A stretch of 64,000 nt of DNA from an uncultured Alphaproteobacteria bacterium (lineage in GTDB: Bacteria; Pseudomonadota; Alphaproteobacteria; Rhizobiales; Ancalomicrobiaceae): contig CALBKH010000085.1 in NCBI GenBank assembly GCA_937892955.1, positions 62,001 through 126,000 of the forward strand. Reading direction: 5' to 3'. Below the pieces are notes generated by a model. That model saw nothing but the letters and a program-made list of their open reading frames with translations, was not told the origin of the DNA and did not search any database. The stretch's first letter is position 1. Every line of letters begins with the position of its first letter. This document shows, piece by piece, positions 16,687 through 25,856 of the stretch. The translations under genes and the position numbers were made by a program.

Positions 16687-17487
16687 TCATTCGCTCTGGC
16701 GACCGAGGCGGTCCTCGATGCGGGTCGCGGCGGCCTTCACGGCGTCGACGAGATCGGGGTCGGACTGGCCGACCTTGAACTCTGGGACGACGATCGAGAT
16801 CGTCGCGATGCAGGCGCCGTCGCGATCGCGAATCGGTGCGGCGATGCAGGCGACGGAATAGTCGCTCTCGCCCTGTTGGACGGAGAGGCAGGCATCGAGC
16901 GCCCTGGGCGAGGTCGTCGCCAGGACCACCGGATCGGTCTCGGCGCGACCGGTGGGCGACGGTGTCGCCGAGCGGCGGAAGATCTCGAGGCGCTCGGCTT
17001 CGTCGAGGTGGCCGACGAGAAGACGACCCGAGGCGGTCCAATTGAGCGGCACCCGAGTCCCGATCCGCGACGTCACCTGGAAATGGCCGATGCCCTCGGC
17101 CATGGCGAGGACCACCATGTGGTCGCCGTCGCGGCCACAGACCTGCACCGTCTCGCCGACCGCGTGAGACAGCTCGTTCATCTCGTGGGTGGCGACGGTG
17201 AGGAAGTCGAGATTGCGGGCGTAGCTCAGACCGTAGTGGTAGAGCCGCGGGCCGAGCCACACCGCGCCGGCCGCGGTGCGATCGAGCAGGCGCTTCGCCA
17301 CCATGTCGTCGACGGTGGCGTAGACGGTGGAGAGCGGCGCCCCGGTCGCCTTGGCGAGTTCGTAGGCGGTCGCCGGCTGGCCGGTCTCCTGGAGATGATC
17401 GAGGATCTGCAGCATGCGGTCGAGCGCGCTCACTCGCGAAACCCGCTTTCGCCCTCCCGTCGCCTCCTCGATCGTCACGTCTCCCAC
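16687..17487 (-). CDS. IclR-family transcriptional regulator
   Basis: A 266-residue regulator with an N-terminal winged helix (about residues 17-75: RVSALDRMLQILDHLQETG, then GAPLSTVYATVDDMVAKRLL) and an IclR effector-binding domain (about 90-260). GTG 17487 is chosen because it falls after the preceding gene's stop and GGAG lies upstream at good spacing; the frame remains open further upstream inside the PLP-enzyme gene. As the last gene of the transporter/amidohydrolase operon it probably controls it. The palindrome near the operon start (25857-25878) is a candidate site, by inference. Confidence 0.85.
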   Translation of the reverse strand: MGDVTIEEATGGRKRVSRVSALDRMLQILDHLQETGQPATAYELAKATGAPLSTVYATVDDMVAKRLLDRTAAGAVWLGPRLYHYGLSYARNLDFLTVATHEMNELSHAVGETVQVCGRDGDHMVVLAMAEGIGHFQVTSRIGTRVPLNWTASGRLLVGHLDEAERLEIFRRSATPSPTGRAETDPVVLATTSPRALDACLSVQQGESDYSVACIAAPIRDRDGACIATISIVVPEFKVGQSDPDLVDAVKAAATRIEDRLGRQSE

Positions 17488-17525
17488 CTTCGTCTCCGCT
17501 CGCTTCGTTCGCGCCCCCTCCCCCG

Positions 17526-18725
17526 TCAGTCCGGCCAGGCGAGGATCTTCGCCTCGGCCTTCAGGCGACGCGCCGCGTAGGACGTGGCGATCGGGGTGGG
17601 AGCCGCCGCCGCCCGGTCGAGTTCTTCGATCAGGCGACGGCCGACCAGAAATTCCTCGTCTTCGTGCAGATTGCAAGGATCGAGGAAGAAGAAGCCGAGT
17701 TCGACCTCGTGATCGCGCACGATCACCGGCGGCGACCCGGCGGCGAGGGCGTCGGCGAGATCCCAGGCGGTGATACGCGCCGCGGCGGCGTCGATCCGCA
17801 CCTTCAGCCGGTCGAGCGGATTATGCGTCGGATCGGCTTCGATCTCGGCGCGGACACCGGGGCGGCCGGAGAGCGTCTCGACCCAGTGATCGAGCGCGGC
17901 GCGCTCGCGCCGGCGCACCGCCGCATGGTCGCGCCGGGCCCAGGCCTCGAGCGCCGCGACGGCGCCGAGGATGCTCTCCTTGCCGGTCTTCATGCCGCGG
18001 CCGATGCCGCGATTCTGCAGGTAGGTGGCGCGGACGAGATCCTTGCGCCCGGCGACGAGACCCGCCGTCGGCCCGCCGAGGAACTTGTGGGCCGAATAGA
18101 CGGCGACGTCGGTGCCTGCCGCGACGAAGCCGGTCAGGTCGTATTCGGAAGCCGCGTCGACGATGACCGGCACACCGCGGGCGTGCGCCACCTCGACGAA
18201 GGTTTCGAAAGGCACCATGCCGTAGTGGGCGACGTGGTGGGAGACGACGTAGAGCGCCGCGGCGGTGCGTTCGGTGATCGCCCCGGCCAGTTGATAGGCG
18301 TGCGACGAGGTCGCCTGGCCGACGACGACCGGCTTCGCCCCGGCGACGCGGATCGACTGGTCGAGCGGGGCGCCGTAGTCGACGAGATGGCCGGCGAGCA
18401 CCACCACCTCGTCCTTCAGTCCCGTCGTCTCGGGCAGCCGCTCGATGGCGGCGAGATCGGCGCCGGTCATGGCGGCGGCGATCGAAAGTGTGATGCCGGC
18501 GGCGGCGGAGGCGGTGACGAAGCCGGCTTCGGCGCCGGTCGCCGCGGCGATCGCGCGGCTGGCGAGCCGATGCAGGTCGCCCATCTCGACGAACTGCGGC
18601 AGCAGTTCGGTCATCGCGGCGATCGCCTCGGGCACGACGATCGAAGCGCCGAGCGAGGTCATGGTGCCCGAGGTGTTGATCACCGGGCGCAGGCCGAGGC
18701 GCGGACGGGGGTCGTGGTTCGACAT
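17526..18725 (-). CDS. SelA/DgaE-like PLP-dependent lyase
   Basis: A 399-residue fold-type I PLP enzyme of the group that includes D-glucosaminate-6-phosphate ammonia-lyase (DgaE) and is often misnamed selenocysteine synthase. Visible are the N-terminal INTSGTMTSLGAS, the GAEAGFVTASAAAGI segment, the PLP-pairing aspartate Asp190 in VPVIVDAASEYDL, and the Schiff-base lysine Lys214 in YSAHKFLGGPTAG. The N-terminal tRNA-binding domain of true SelA is missing. Chemistry would be elimination or deamination of a hydroxy- or amino-acid substrate. Its neighbours, a RidA protein and a cog3964 deacetylase, fit release of an enamine/imine after deacetylation of an imported N-acyl compound. Substrate unknown. 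Confidence 0.8.
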   Translation of the reverse strand: MSNHDPRPRLGLRPVINTSGTMTSLGASIVVPEAIAAMTELLPQFVEMGDLHRLASRAIAAATGAEAGFVTASAAAGITLSIAAAMTGADLAAIERLPETTGLKDEVVVLAGHLVDYGAPLDQSIRVAGAKPVVVGQATSSHAYQLAGAITERTAAALYVVSHHVAHYGMVPFETFVEVAHARGVPVIVDAASEYDLTGFVAAGTDVAVYSAHKFLGGPTAGLVAGRKDLVRATYLQNRGIGRGMKTGKESILGAVAALEAWARRDHAAVRRRERAALDHWVETLSGRPGVRAEIEADPTHNPLDRLKVRIDAAAARITAWDLADALAAGSPPVIVRDHEVELGFFFLDPCNLHEDEEFLVGRRLIEELDRAAAAPTPIATSYAARRLKAEAKILAWPD

Positions 18726-18736
18726 CGGACGGGTCC

Positions 18737-19222
18737 TCAGGCGCGATCTTCGACGGCGAAGATGGCTTCGATCTCGACGGTGATGCCGTCGGGCAGCGAG
18801 CCGAGACCGACGGCGGAGCGGGCGTGGCGGCCGGCCTCGCCGAAGACCGCGACGAGAAGCGACGAGCAGCCGTCGATCACCTTCGGATGGTCGGCGAAGT
18901 CCGGCACGGCGTTGACCATGCCGAGGAGCTTGACGACACGCTTGACCCGTCCGAGGTCGCCGAGCGCGGCTTGCGCGACGGCGAGCAGGTTGAGACCGGT
19001 GAGCTCCGCGTCGGCGCGGGCCCGGGCCACGTCGACGTCGCGGCCGACCTTGCCGATGCGCAGCCTGCCGTCGTGCTGGCGCGGCCCCTGACCCGAGAGA
19101 TAGAGCAGGTCGCCGTGGATGGCATAGGGGATGTAGTTGGCGATCGGCTCGGGCGGCGGCGGCAGGGTCAGGCCGAGGGCGGCGAGCCGATCGAGCGGCG
19201 AGGCCTGGGGGTGGATGGTCAT
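18737..19222 (-). CDS. RidA/YjgF-family protein
   Basis: A 161-residue protein of the RidA superfamily, which hydrolyses reactive enamine/imine intermediates made by PLP enzymes. It has the trimer-fold segments LLYLSGQGP, GRDVDVARARADAELTGLNLLA and a C-terminal VEIEAIFAV strand. The usual RidA active-site arginine (in the CxR region) is not obvious at the expected place, so it may belong to a divergent Rid subgroup. The ATG overlaps the stop of the upstream ATPase gene, and the SelA-like lyase follows after 11 bases, a pairing that makes functional sense. Confidence 0.82.
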   Translation of the reverse strand: MTIHPQASPLDRLAALGLTLPPPPEPIANYIPYAIHGDLLYLSGQGPRQHDGRLRIGKVGRDVDVARARADAELTGLNLLAVAQAALGDLGRVKRVVKLLGMVNAVPDFADHPKVIDGCSSLLVAVFGEAGRHARSAVGLGSLPDGITVEIEAIFAVEDRA

Positions 19223-20208
19223 GCGGGTCTGTCCACGAGCGGGAGGGAAGTGGCGGTGTCGAGCTTCAGGCAGGCGGCGGACCGCCCGCCGCCGAGATCG
19301 ACGGTCGGAGGAACGGTGACCGCGCAAGCCTTGTCGGCGAGCGGGCAGCGGGTGCGGAAGACGCAGCCCGAGGGCGGCGAGATCGGGCTGGGGATGTCGC
19401 CGCCGAGCGGTCGATGGATGCGCCGACGGGTCGGGTCGGGCTGCGGCGCGGCGGCGAGAAGCGCCCGGGTATAGGGGTGGAGCGGGTTCGCCCGGATCTC
19501 GCGGCTGGGGCCGCGCTCCATCACCCGGCCGAGATAGAGCACGACGATCTCGTCGCAGGCGTATTCCACCACGGTCAGGTCGTGCGAGATGAACAGCATG
19601 GTCAGGTCGAAGCGGCGGCGCAGATCCTCCATGAGGTTCAAGACCTGCGCCTGGACCGACACGTCGAGAGCGGAGACCGGCTCGTCGGCGACGATGAAGT
19701 CCGGTTCGACGGCGAGCGCCCGGGCGATGCCGATGCGCTGGCGCTGGCCACCGGAGAATTCGTGCGGGTAGCGCGAGGCGTGATCGGCTTCGAGGCCGAC
19801 GAGTTGGAGCAGGTCGGCGACCCGCTCGAGCCGCGCCCTGCCCTTCGGATAGCCGCGCGTATCGAGCGCCTCGTCGATGATGGCGCGCACGGTCATCCGC
19901 GGGTCGAGGCTCGAATAGGGATCCTGGAAGATGATCTGCAGCCGCCGGCGCCAGGCGCGCATCTCGCGCTCGGACAGCGCGAAGATGTCGGTGCCGTCGA
20001 ACATCATGCTGCCGGCGGTCGGCTCGATCAGGCGCAGCAGCGCCCGCCCGACCGTGGTCTTGCCGGAACCTGATTCGCCGACCAGTCCGACGATGCGGCC
20101 GCGCGGGATCGTCAGATCGACGTTCTCGACCGCATGGACGATGCGCCCGTCGGGAAGGTGGAAATGCTTGGTGAGGCCTCGGACCTCGAGCAGCGGCGCG
20201 GCGGTCAT
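19219..20208 (-). CDS. Peptide-type ABC transporter ATPase, DppF/OppF class
   Basis: A 329-residue ATPase that energises uptake through the two permeases of this operon. Walker A is GESGSGKTTVG near residue 44, the signature is FSGGQRQRIGIARAL, Walker B is FIVADEPVSALD, and a C-terminal oligopeptide domain has the cysteine-rich GCVFRTRCPLADKAC, which in this family can bind a [4Fe-4S] cluster. Its start overlaps the stop of the DppD-class gene. Confidence 0.92.
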   Translation of the reverse strand: MTAAPLLEVRGLTKHFHLPDGRIVHAVENVDLTIPRGRIVGLVGESGSGKTTVGRALLRLIEPTAGSMMFDGTDIFALSEREMRAWRRRLQIIFQDPYSSLDPRMTVRAIIDEALDTRGYPKGRARLERVADLLQLVGLEADHASRYPHEFSGGQRQRIGIARALAVEPDFIVADEPVSALDVSVQAQVLNLMEDLRRRFDLTMLFISHDLTVVEYACDEIVVLYLGRVMERGPSREIRANPLHPYTRALLAAAPQPDPTRRRIHRPLGGDIPSPISPPSGCVFRTRCPLADKACAVTVPPTVDLGGGRSAACLKLDTATSLPLVDRPA

Positions 20209-21251
20209 GCGGCGTCTCTCCTCGGGCAGCGGACGACATGATGGGGGCCGATCGGCTCCAGCGCCGGGTCGACCTCGCGGCAGGCGTCGACGGCGAGCGC
20301 GCAGCGCGGCGCGAAGGCGCAGCCGAGCGGAAGGCGGGTGATCGACGGCACCGAACCGGGGATGGCGGCGAGCGGCCGGCGGGTGCCGTCGGCCGCCACG
20401 TCGCGAGAGACGTTCGGCGTCGAGGCGAGCAGCGCCCGGGTGTAGGGATGCGACGGCCGGGCGAAGATCTCTTCAACCGGCCCCTGCTCGACGACGCGGC
20501 CGGCGTACATCACCACCACCTCGTGGGCGATCTCGGCAACGACGCCGAGATTGTGGGTGATGAACAGGACGCTCATGCCCAGTTCGCTCTGGAGCCGGCG
20601 CATCAGTTCGAGGATCTGCGCCTGGATGGTGACGTCGAGCGCCGTCGTCGGCTCGTCGGCGATGAGCAGACCCGGCCGGCAGGCGAGCGCCATGGCGATC
20701 ATGACGCGCTGGCGCATGCCGCCGGACATCTCGTGCGGATAGGTGTCGATGCGGCTCTCCGGCGCCGGAATCTCGACGAGGCGCAGGAGTTCGATCACCC
20801 GGGCGCGCAGCTCGCTCCGGGAGATCCTCTCGTGCAGCGCGATCATCTCGCCGATCTGATCGCCGACCCGCATCAGCGGATTGAGGCTGGTCATCGGCTC
20901 CTGAAAGATCATGGCGATCTCCGGCCCGCGGATGTCGCGGAATTCGGCGCGGCCGAGCGTCGTCAGGTCGCGCAACCGGCCGCGGCGATCGCGATGCAGG
21001 ATCGAGCCGCCGGCGACGTGGCCGGGAGGCGCGAGCAACCCCATGATCGTCAGGCTGGTCACCGACTTGCCCGACCCGGATTCGCCGACCACCGCCACGG
21101 TGCGACCGCGCGGCAGGGTGAAACTCACCCCGTCGACCGCCTTGGCGACGCCACGGCGACCGGGGAAATGAGTCTTCAGATCGCGAACCTCGAGGATCAC
21201 CTCGGGGGCGAGATCGAGATCCGGCGCGGGGACGGGGGCGGCGGCCGTCAT
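20205..21251 (-). CDS. Peptide-type ABC transporter ATPase, DppD/OppD class
   Basis: A 348-residue ATPase, partner of the DppF-class protein. Walker A is GESGSGKSVTSL near residue 51, the Q-loop is FQEPMTSLNPL, the signature is MSGGMRQRVMIAMAL, Walker B is LLIADEPTTALD. The C-terminal domain holds GCAFAPRCALAVDAC. The ATG at 21251 overlaps the stop of the amidohydrolase gene; another ATG three codons earlier is possible. Confidence 0.92.
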   Translation of the reverse strand: MTAAAPVPAPDLDLAPEVILEVRDLKTHFPGRRGVAKAVDGVSFTLPRGRTVAVVGESGSGKSVTSLTIMGLLAPPGHVAGGSILHRDRRGRLRDLTTLGRAEFRDIRGPEIAMIFQEPMTSLNPLMRVGDQIGEMIALHERISRSELRARVIELLRLVEIPAPESRIDTYPHEMSGGMRQRVMIAMALACRPGLLIADEPTTALDVTIQAQILELMRRLQSELGMSVLFITHNLGVVAEIAHEVVVMYAGRVVEQGPVEEIFARPSHPYTRALLASTPNVSRDVAADGTRRPLAAIPGSVPSITRLPLGCAFAPRCALAVDACREVDPALEPIGPHHVVRCPRRDAA

Positions 21252-22480
21252 TGCAGCCATCCGCAGTTGGGACAGGCGGCGCGGCCCTTGGGACCGTCCG
21301 GCGGGAGGTGACGATGCGCCTCGACCAGGTTCGCGCCGATGATGGTGCGACGCGGCTCGAAGAGCCGCTCGAGGCGGGCGGGGCGACCCTTCGAGTCGCG
21401 CACCTCCAGCCGTTCGTCGACGAGGTCGAAGAGGGTGAAGTCGGCCGCCGCGCCGCGGGTCAGGAACCCGTCCGTCGGCTTGCGGATGGCGGCGCGCGGC
21501 GTCGTGGTCGCCGCCTTCACCACCGCCTCGAAGGGCATGCCGAGCGCCAGCAGCTTGGAGAGCGTGGTGGCGAGGTCCCAGACCGCGCCGTCGAGCGACC
21601 ATTGGTGCAGGTCGGTCGAGATCGTGTGCGGCAGGAGGCCTCCGGCGATCGCCGCTTCCGCCACCTCGAAGGAGAACGAAGCGCCGCCGTGGCCGACGTC
21701 GAGGACGATACCGCGCGCCGCCGCCTGTTCGACGAGACACCACAGCGTCCGATCCTCGAGCAGCGAACCGCCGACCTTGCCGTTGAAACAGTGGGTGACG
21801 ATGTCGCCGGGATCGAGCACGGCGAGGACGTCGTCGTAGAGCGGCGGCGGCTCGCCGACGTGGACCATCAACGGCAGGTCGACGACGCGGGCGATCTTCT
21901 TGGCGAGCTTCAGGGCCTCCATGCCCCAGGTGCCGGTGATCACCGCGCTCGCCCGGCACTTCACCCCGACGATGCGGTCGCGGTTGGCCTCGATCACCGC
22001 CACGGTGCGGTCGAGGTCGACCGAGCGCATGTCGATGAGTTCGCTCACCCGGTTGCAGGCGACGAGGCCGATCGAACCGATGTTGAGGAAGGCGTAGATG
22101 GTCTCGCGCGCCCGCTCCATGACGTGCTCGCGAAGCCCGTGGAAGTTCGCCTCGCCGGCCGAGCCGGCGTCGACGAGGGTGGTGACGCCGCGCGCCGCGC
22201 CGCATTGCTCGGGGCGGATCGAGACGTCGGTGCCGCCCCACCAGACGTGGGTGTGGAGATCGACCCAGCCGGGCGAGAGGAAAGCCCCCTTCGCCTCGAC
22301 CCGCCGCACCTCGCTCGGCGCCTGCGACGCGATGCCGGGTCCGGCGGCGGCGACTTTGCCGTCGGCGTCGATCAGCACATCCACGCGCTCGGCCGTCCCG
22401 GCGAGATCGGTGAAGCCGATCGGTCGGGCATCGGTGATCAGGATCGGGGCCTTCGCGGCGGCGAAGAGATCGTCGAGCAT
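21248..22480 (-). CDS. cog3964 amidohydrolase/deacetylase family metallohydrolase
   Basis: A 410-residue amidohydrolase-superfamily enzyme of cog3964, a group once annotated as dihydroorotase. Characterised members (Atu3266 and relatives) cleave acetylated (R)-hydroxy and N-acetyl-D-amino acid type compounds. Metal ligands seen are the HTH pair in GWVDLHTHVWWGG, a bridging lysine in IVGVKCRASAV, and a terminal aspartate in TISTDLHQWS. No signal peptide, so it is cytoplasmic. It sits between permease and ATPase genes with ATGA overlaps on both sides. The transporter therefore probably imports its acylated substrate and the SelA-like lyase and RidA process the product. The exact substrate is inferred only. 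Confidence 0.85.
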   Translation of the reverse strand: MLDDLFAAAKAPILITDARPIGFTDLAGTAERVDVLIDADGKVAAAGPGIASQAPSEVRRVEAKGAFLSPGWVDLHTHVWWGGTDVSIRPEQCGAARGVTTLVDAGSAGEANFHGLREHVMERARETIYAFLNIGSIGLVACNRVSELIDMRSVDLDRTVAVIEANRDRIVGVKCRASAVITGTWGMEALKLAKKIARVVDLPLMVHVGEPPPLYDDVLAVLDPGDIVTHCFNGKVGGSLLEDRTLWCLVEQAAARGIVLDVGHGGASFSFEVAEAAIAGGLLPHTISTDLHQWSLDGAVWDLATTLSKLLALGMPFEAVVKAATTTPRAAIRKPTDGFLTRGAAADFTLFDLVDERLEVRDSKGRPARLERLFEPRRTIIGANLVEAHRHLPPDGPKGRAACPNCGWLQ

Positions 22481-23340
22481 CAGGTGGTCCTCGCGAGACG
22501 CGGGTCGAGAAGGTCGCGTAGCGCGTCGCCCATGACCTGGAGCGACATGACCGAGGCGACGATGGCGATGCCGGGGAACCACATGATCCAGCCGGCCTGA
22601 TCCATGAACTGGCGCCCCATGGCGATCATCGTGCCCCAGGTCGGCACGTCCGGCGAGACGCCGACGCCGAGGAAGGACAAACCGGCCTCGGCCAGGATGG
22701 CGTTGGCGAAGATGAAGGTCGCCTGCACGGTGATCGGCGAGGCGAGATTGCGCAGCACGTGGCGGATCAGGATCTTGTAGGTGGGCACGCCGAGCGCCCG
22801 GGCCGCCTCGACATAGGCGAGTTCGCGGATGACCAGGGTCGAAGCGCGCACCACGCGGGCGGCGCGCGGGGCATAGACGATGCCGAGCGCCAGGACGACG
22901 TTGACGACGTTGGGCCCGAGCGCCGCCACCAGGGCGATGGCGAGGAGGATGTCGGGGAAGGCCATCATCGCATCGATGAGGCGGGAGAGCGGCCCGTCGA
23001 GCCGGCGGAAATAGCCGGCGAGGAGGCCGAGGGTCACGCCGATCAGGCAGGAGACGACGACCACCGAACCGCCGACGGCGAGCGACACGCGGCCCGCCCA
23101 GATGGTGCGCGAGAGCACGTCGCGGCCGAACTCGTCGGTACCGAAGAGATGGGCGAGCGACGGTCCCTGGAGGCGCGAGGCGATCGACAGTTTCGACGGC
23201 GCATAGGGAGCCACCCACTGGGCGGCGAGCGCGGCGAGGATCACCAGGGCGAGGATGATCGCGGCGGCGACCGCCGGCGGCCGGCGCATCAGCCCGGCGA
23301 CGAGGCTCTCGTCGGCGGAGATGGGGGCGGAGGCGGCCAT
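22480..23340 (-). CDS. Peptide-type ABC transporter permease, DppC class
   Basis: A 286-residue inner-membrane permease with about six helices. It has the family opening HLFGTDEFGRDVLSRTIWG and the EAA loop VEAARALGVPTYKILIRHVL, which contacts the ATPase. The start overlaps the stop of the DppB-class gene and its stop overlaps the amidohydrolase start. Confidence 0.92.
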   Translation of the reverse strand: MAASAPISADESLVAGLMRRPPAVAAAIILALVILAALAAQWVAPYAPSKLSIASRLQGPSLAHLFGTDEFGRDVLSRTIWAGRVSLAVGGSVVVVSCLIGVTLGLLAGYFRRLDGPLSRLIDAMMAFPDILLAIALVAALGPNVVNVVLALGIVYAPRAARVVRASTLVIRELAYVEAARALGVPTYKILIRHVLRNLASPITVQATFIFANAILAEAGLSFLGVGVSPDVPTWGTMIAMGRQFMDQAGWIMWFPGIAIVASVMSLQVMGDALRDLLDPRLARTT

Positions 23341-24281
23341 CAGTACCTCACGCGTGGGTCGACCACGAGGTAGAGCATGTCGATGACGAAATTGATCAGC
23401 ACGTAGAGGCCGGCGACGATCAGCAGCGTCCCCTGGATCACCGGATAGTCGCGCCTCAGCACCGCCGAGACGACGAGCGAGCCGACGCCGGGTAGGCCGT
23501 AGACCGTCTCGGTGACGATGGCGCCGGAGATGAGCAGCGCCGCGGTCAGGCCGATCACGGTGAGGATCGGGATCAGGGCGTTCTTCAAGGCGTGTTTCAG
23601 AACCACCCTCGCCTCGCCCATGCCCTTGGCGCGGGCGGTGCGGACATAGTCGTCGCCGAGCACGTCGAGCATGCTCGCCCGGGTGAAGCGGGCGATCAGC
23701 GCCGAGGAGACGATGCCGAGCGCCACCGCCGGCAGCACCAGATGATGGAGGCGCTCGGCCAGAGACGCCCCCGGCCCGCCGTAGCCCGACGGATCGAACC
23801 AGCCGAGCTTCACGGCGAAGACCTGCATCAGCACGAGGCCGAGCCAGAAGCTGGGGATCGAGGCGACGAAGACCGCGGTGGTCGTCGTCACCTGATCGAA
23901 GACCGAGCCGCGCCAGTAGGCCGACAGGATCCCCACCGGCAGGGCGATGCCGCAGGCGACGAGGATCGAGAACAGCGTCAGGAAGAAGGTGGGCTCGGCC
24001 CGCTCCCACAGCGCCTGACCGACCGGCCGGGCGAGGAAGATCGATTGGCCGAGATCCCCTTGGAGCAACCCGGCGACGTAGCGCCCGTACTGGACGAAGA
24101 GCGACGAGTCGAGCCCGAGACGGGCGCGGAGATCGACGACGTCCTGGGGTGTGGCGTCGGGCCCGAGCATCATGGCCGCCGGATCGCCCGGGGCGACCCG
24201 GACGATCACGAAGACGATGGTCACGACCAGAGCCATGACCGCGACCATCTCGACGAGGCGGCGGAGGATCACCCGGGCCAC
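23340..24281 (-). CDS. Peptide-type ABC transporter permease, DppB class
   Basis: A 313-residue permease with an N-terminal helix (VILRRLVEMVAVMALVVTIV), the PGDPAAMMLGPDA motif typical of DppB, and the EAA loop YVRTARAKGMGEARVVLKHA. GTG 24281 is chosen: it follows the binding-protein stop by four bases and GGAGAAG serves as its ribosome site. The frame is open further upstream but overlaps the binding-protein gene. Confidence 0.92.
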   Translation of the reverse strand: MARVILRRLVEMVAVMALVVTIVFVIVRVAPGDPAAMMLGPDATPQDVVDLRARLGLDSSLFVQYGRYVAGLLQGDLGQSIFLARPVGQALWERAEPTFFLTLFSILVACGIALPVGILSAYWRGSVFDQVTTTTAVFVASIPSFWLGLVLMQVFAVKLGWFDPSGYGGPGASLAERLHHLVLPAVALGIVSSALIARFTRASMLDVLGDDYVRTARAKGMGEARVVLKHALKNALIPILTVIGLTAALLISGAIVTETVYGLPGVGSLVVSAVLRRDYPVIQGTLLIVAGLYVLINFVIDMLYLVVDPRVRY

Positions 24282-24285
24282 GATG

Positions 24286-25821
24286 TCACTTCTCCAGCCA
24301 GGCGTTCCAGAAGTACGGCCACGGCGCGGGGGAGACACCCTCGAGCTGCGGCGCCTTGGCGGCGAGTGCGTTGAAGTTGCCGACCTTGTAGGCCGGCGCT
24401 TCGGCATAGATCACCTTCTGCACCTCGGCCCAGGCGGCGATGCGCTTCTTCGGGTCGGTCGCGGTGTTGAGCGCGGCGATCGCCGCGGTCTTGGCCGGGC
24501 TCGTCCACCAGCCGGGGGCGGCGTCGGACATGAAGCCGATCAGCGCCGGCTCGGGCAGGAACGGGCTGTGGGTGATGTAGATGTCCCACAGCGCCGGATC
24601 GGCGCGGCGCTGCACCAGGGTCGCCCACTCGACCACGTCGAGCTGCACCGCGAAGCCGGCCGCCTTCAGGTATTCCTGCGCCACCAGCGCCATCTTGTAG
24701 TGGAACTCGTACTGGCGCGAGGTGAGGATGCGGATCGGCTTGGAGGCGTCGTAGCCGGCCTTCTTGACCAACGCGGCGGCGGCTTCCGTCGCGCCCTGCG
24801 GCTTGTAGGGCTCGGTGCCGGCGTCGGTCGACCAGACGTACTCCTTGGGATACATGGCGCCTTCGACCGAGAAGAAGTCCTTCGAGCCGAAGGCCGCGGT
24901 CATCATGTCCTCGGGCGCCAGCGCCGCCTGGACGGCCTTGCGCAGGGTGATGTCGGAGAAGACGCCCTGCTTGGTGTTCATCACGAACATCGGCCAGCCG
25001 AAGGGCTTCAGCAGCATCGGCTTGTCCTTGCCCGCCTTGACCCGGTCGAAGCTCTCGATCGGCAGGCTGTCGACATAGGCGAACTGGCCGGCGACCGCGC
25101 CTTCGACGCGGGTGTTGGCGTCGGGGACGGGGACGAAGCGGATCTCGTCGAGCCACTGCTTGCGGGCGCCGCCGTAGCCGTCCGGGTCGCCGGCGCGCGA
25201 GGCGTAGCCGTCGAAGCGGACGAGCTGGATGTACTGATCGGGCTTGCGCTCCTTCAGCATGTAGGGACCGGTGCCGACGATCTTGGTCAGCGTGTCCTCG
25301 TTGTTGGCCTCCGGCACGACGATCGCCGCCGAATTGTTGAAGGCGAGGAAGGCGGTGAGCGGCGCGTAGGCGGTCTTCAGCGTGATCTTCACCGCCATGT
25401 CGCCGTCGGCTTCGATCGAGACGACGTTGGCGGCGACCTGTTTGCCGCGCGAACCGATCTTCATCCAGCGCTTCAGCGAGGCGACGACGTCCTTCGACGA
25501 CATGGTCGAGCCGTCGTGGAACTTGACGCCGGCGCGCAACGGGATCCGATAGACGGTGCCGTCGGCGGAGATCTCCGGCAGGGTCGCAGCGAGGAGCGGC
25601 GTCGGCGCCCAGGCCTTGTCGAAGGTGTAGAGTGTCTCGAAGACGTGCTGCGAGATGATGCCGACGAGGTCGGCGGTGGAGGAGACCGGATCGAGCGTCG
25701 GCGGCTCGCCGATGGTGGCGACGTCGATGACCCCGCCCCGCGCCGGCGCGGCGGACACGGCGTCGGTCAGGCCGACGATCGCGATCACGGAGGAAAGGAG
25801 AATCCGAACCGTACCGTTCAT
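24286..25821 (-). CDS. Peptide-type ABC transporter substrate-binding protein (SBP family 5)
   Basis: A 511-residue periplasmic binding protein, first gene of the transporter/amidohydrolase operon. A signal peptide (residues 1-24, ending AVSAAPA) is followed by the family-5 opening IGEPPTLDPVSSTADLV, LRAGVKFHDGSTMSSKDVV and a GTGPYMLKERKPDQYIQLVR segment. GGGAG lies before ATG 25821; a longer in-frame extension upstream lacks signal-peptide character. Family 5 proteins bind peptides, opines, glycosides and other compounds. The neighbouring cog3964 enzyme suggests an acylated amino- or hydroxy-acid derivative. Confidence 0.9.
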   Translation of the reverse strand: MNGTVRILLSSVIAIVGLTDAVSAAPARGGVIDVATIGEPPTLDPVSSTADLVGIISQHVFETLYTFDKAWAPTPLLAATLPEISADGTVYRIPLRAGVKFHDGSTMSSKDVVASLKRWMKIGSRGKQVAANVVSIEADGDMAVKITLKTAYAPLTAFLAFNNSAAIVVPEANNEDTLTKIVGTGPYMLKERKPDQYIQLVRFDGYASRAGDPDGYGGARKQWLDEIRFVPVPDANTRVEGAVAGQFAYVDSLPIESFDRVKAGKDKPMLLKPFGWPMFVMNTKQGVFSDITLRKAVQAALAPEDMMTAAFGSKDFFSVEGAMYPKEYVWSTDAGTEPYKPQGATEAAAALVKKAGYDASKPIRILTSRQYEFHYKMALVAQEYLKAAGFAVQLDVVEWATLVQRRADPALWDIYITHSPFLPEPALIGFMSDAAPGWWTSPAKTAAIAALNTATDPKKRIAAWAEVQKVIYAEAPAYKVGNFNALAAKAPQLEGVSPAPWPYFWNAWLEK

Positions 25822-25856
25822 GGTGAGCTCCCTGTCGGTTATACCACTATTGTGGA

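Noticed and set aside
16248..16778. Short open frames in the fdh leader
   Set aside because: Overlapping frames on both strands without ribosome sites, family motifs or natural composition.
17526..18725. Selenocysteine synthase (SelA) as part of a selenoprotein formate dehydrogenase system
   Set aside because: The protein lacks the SelA N-terminal domain, belongs to the DgaE-like group, sits in a transporter operon, and the formate dehydrogenase has a cysteine codon at the active site. No selB or SECIS was seen.
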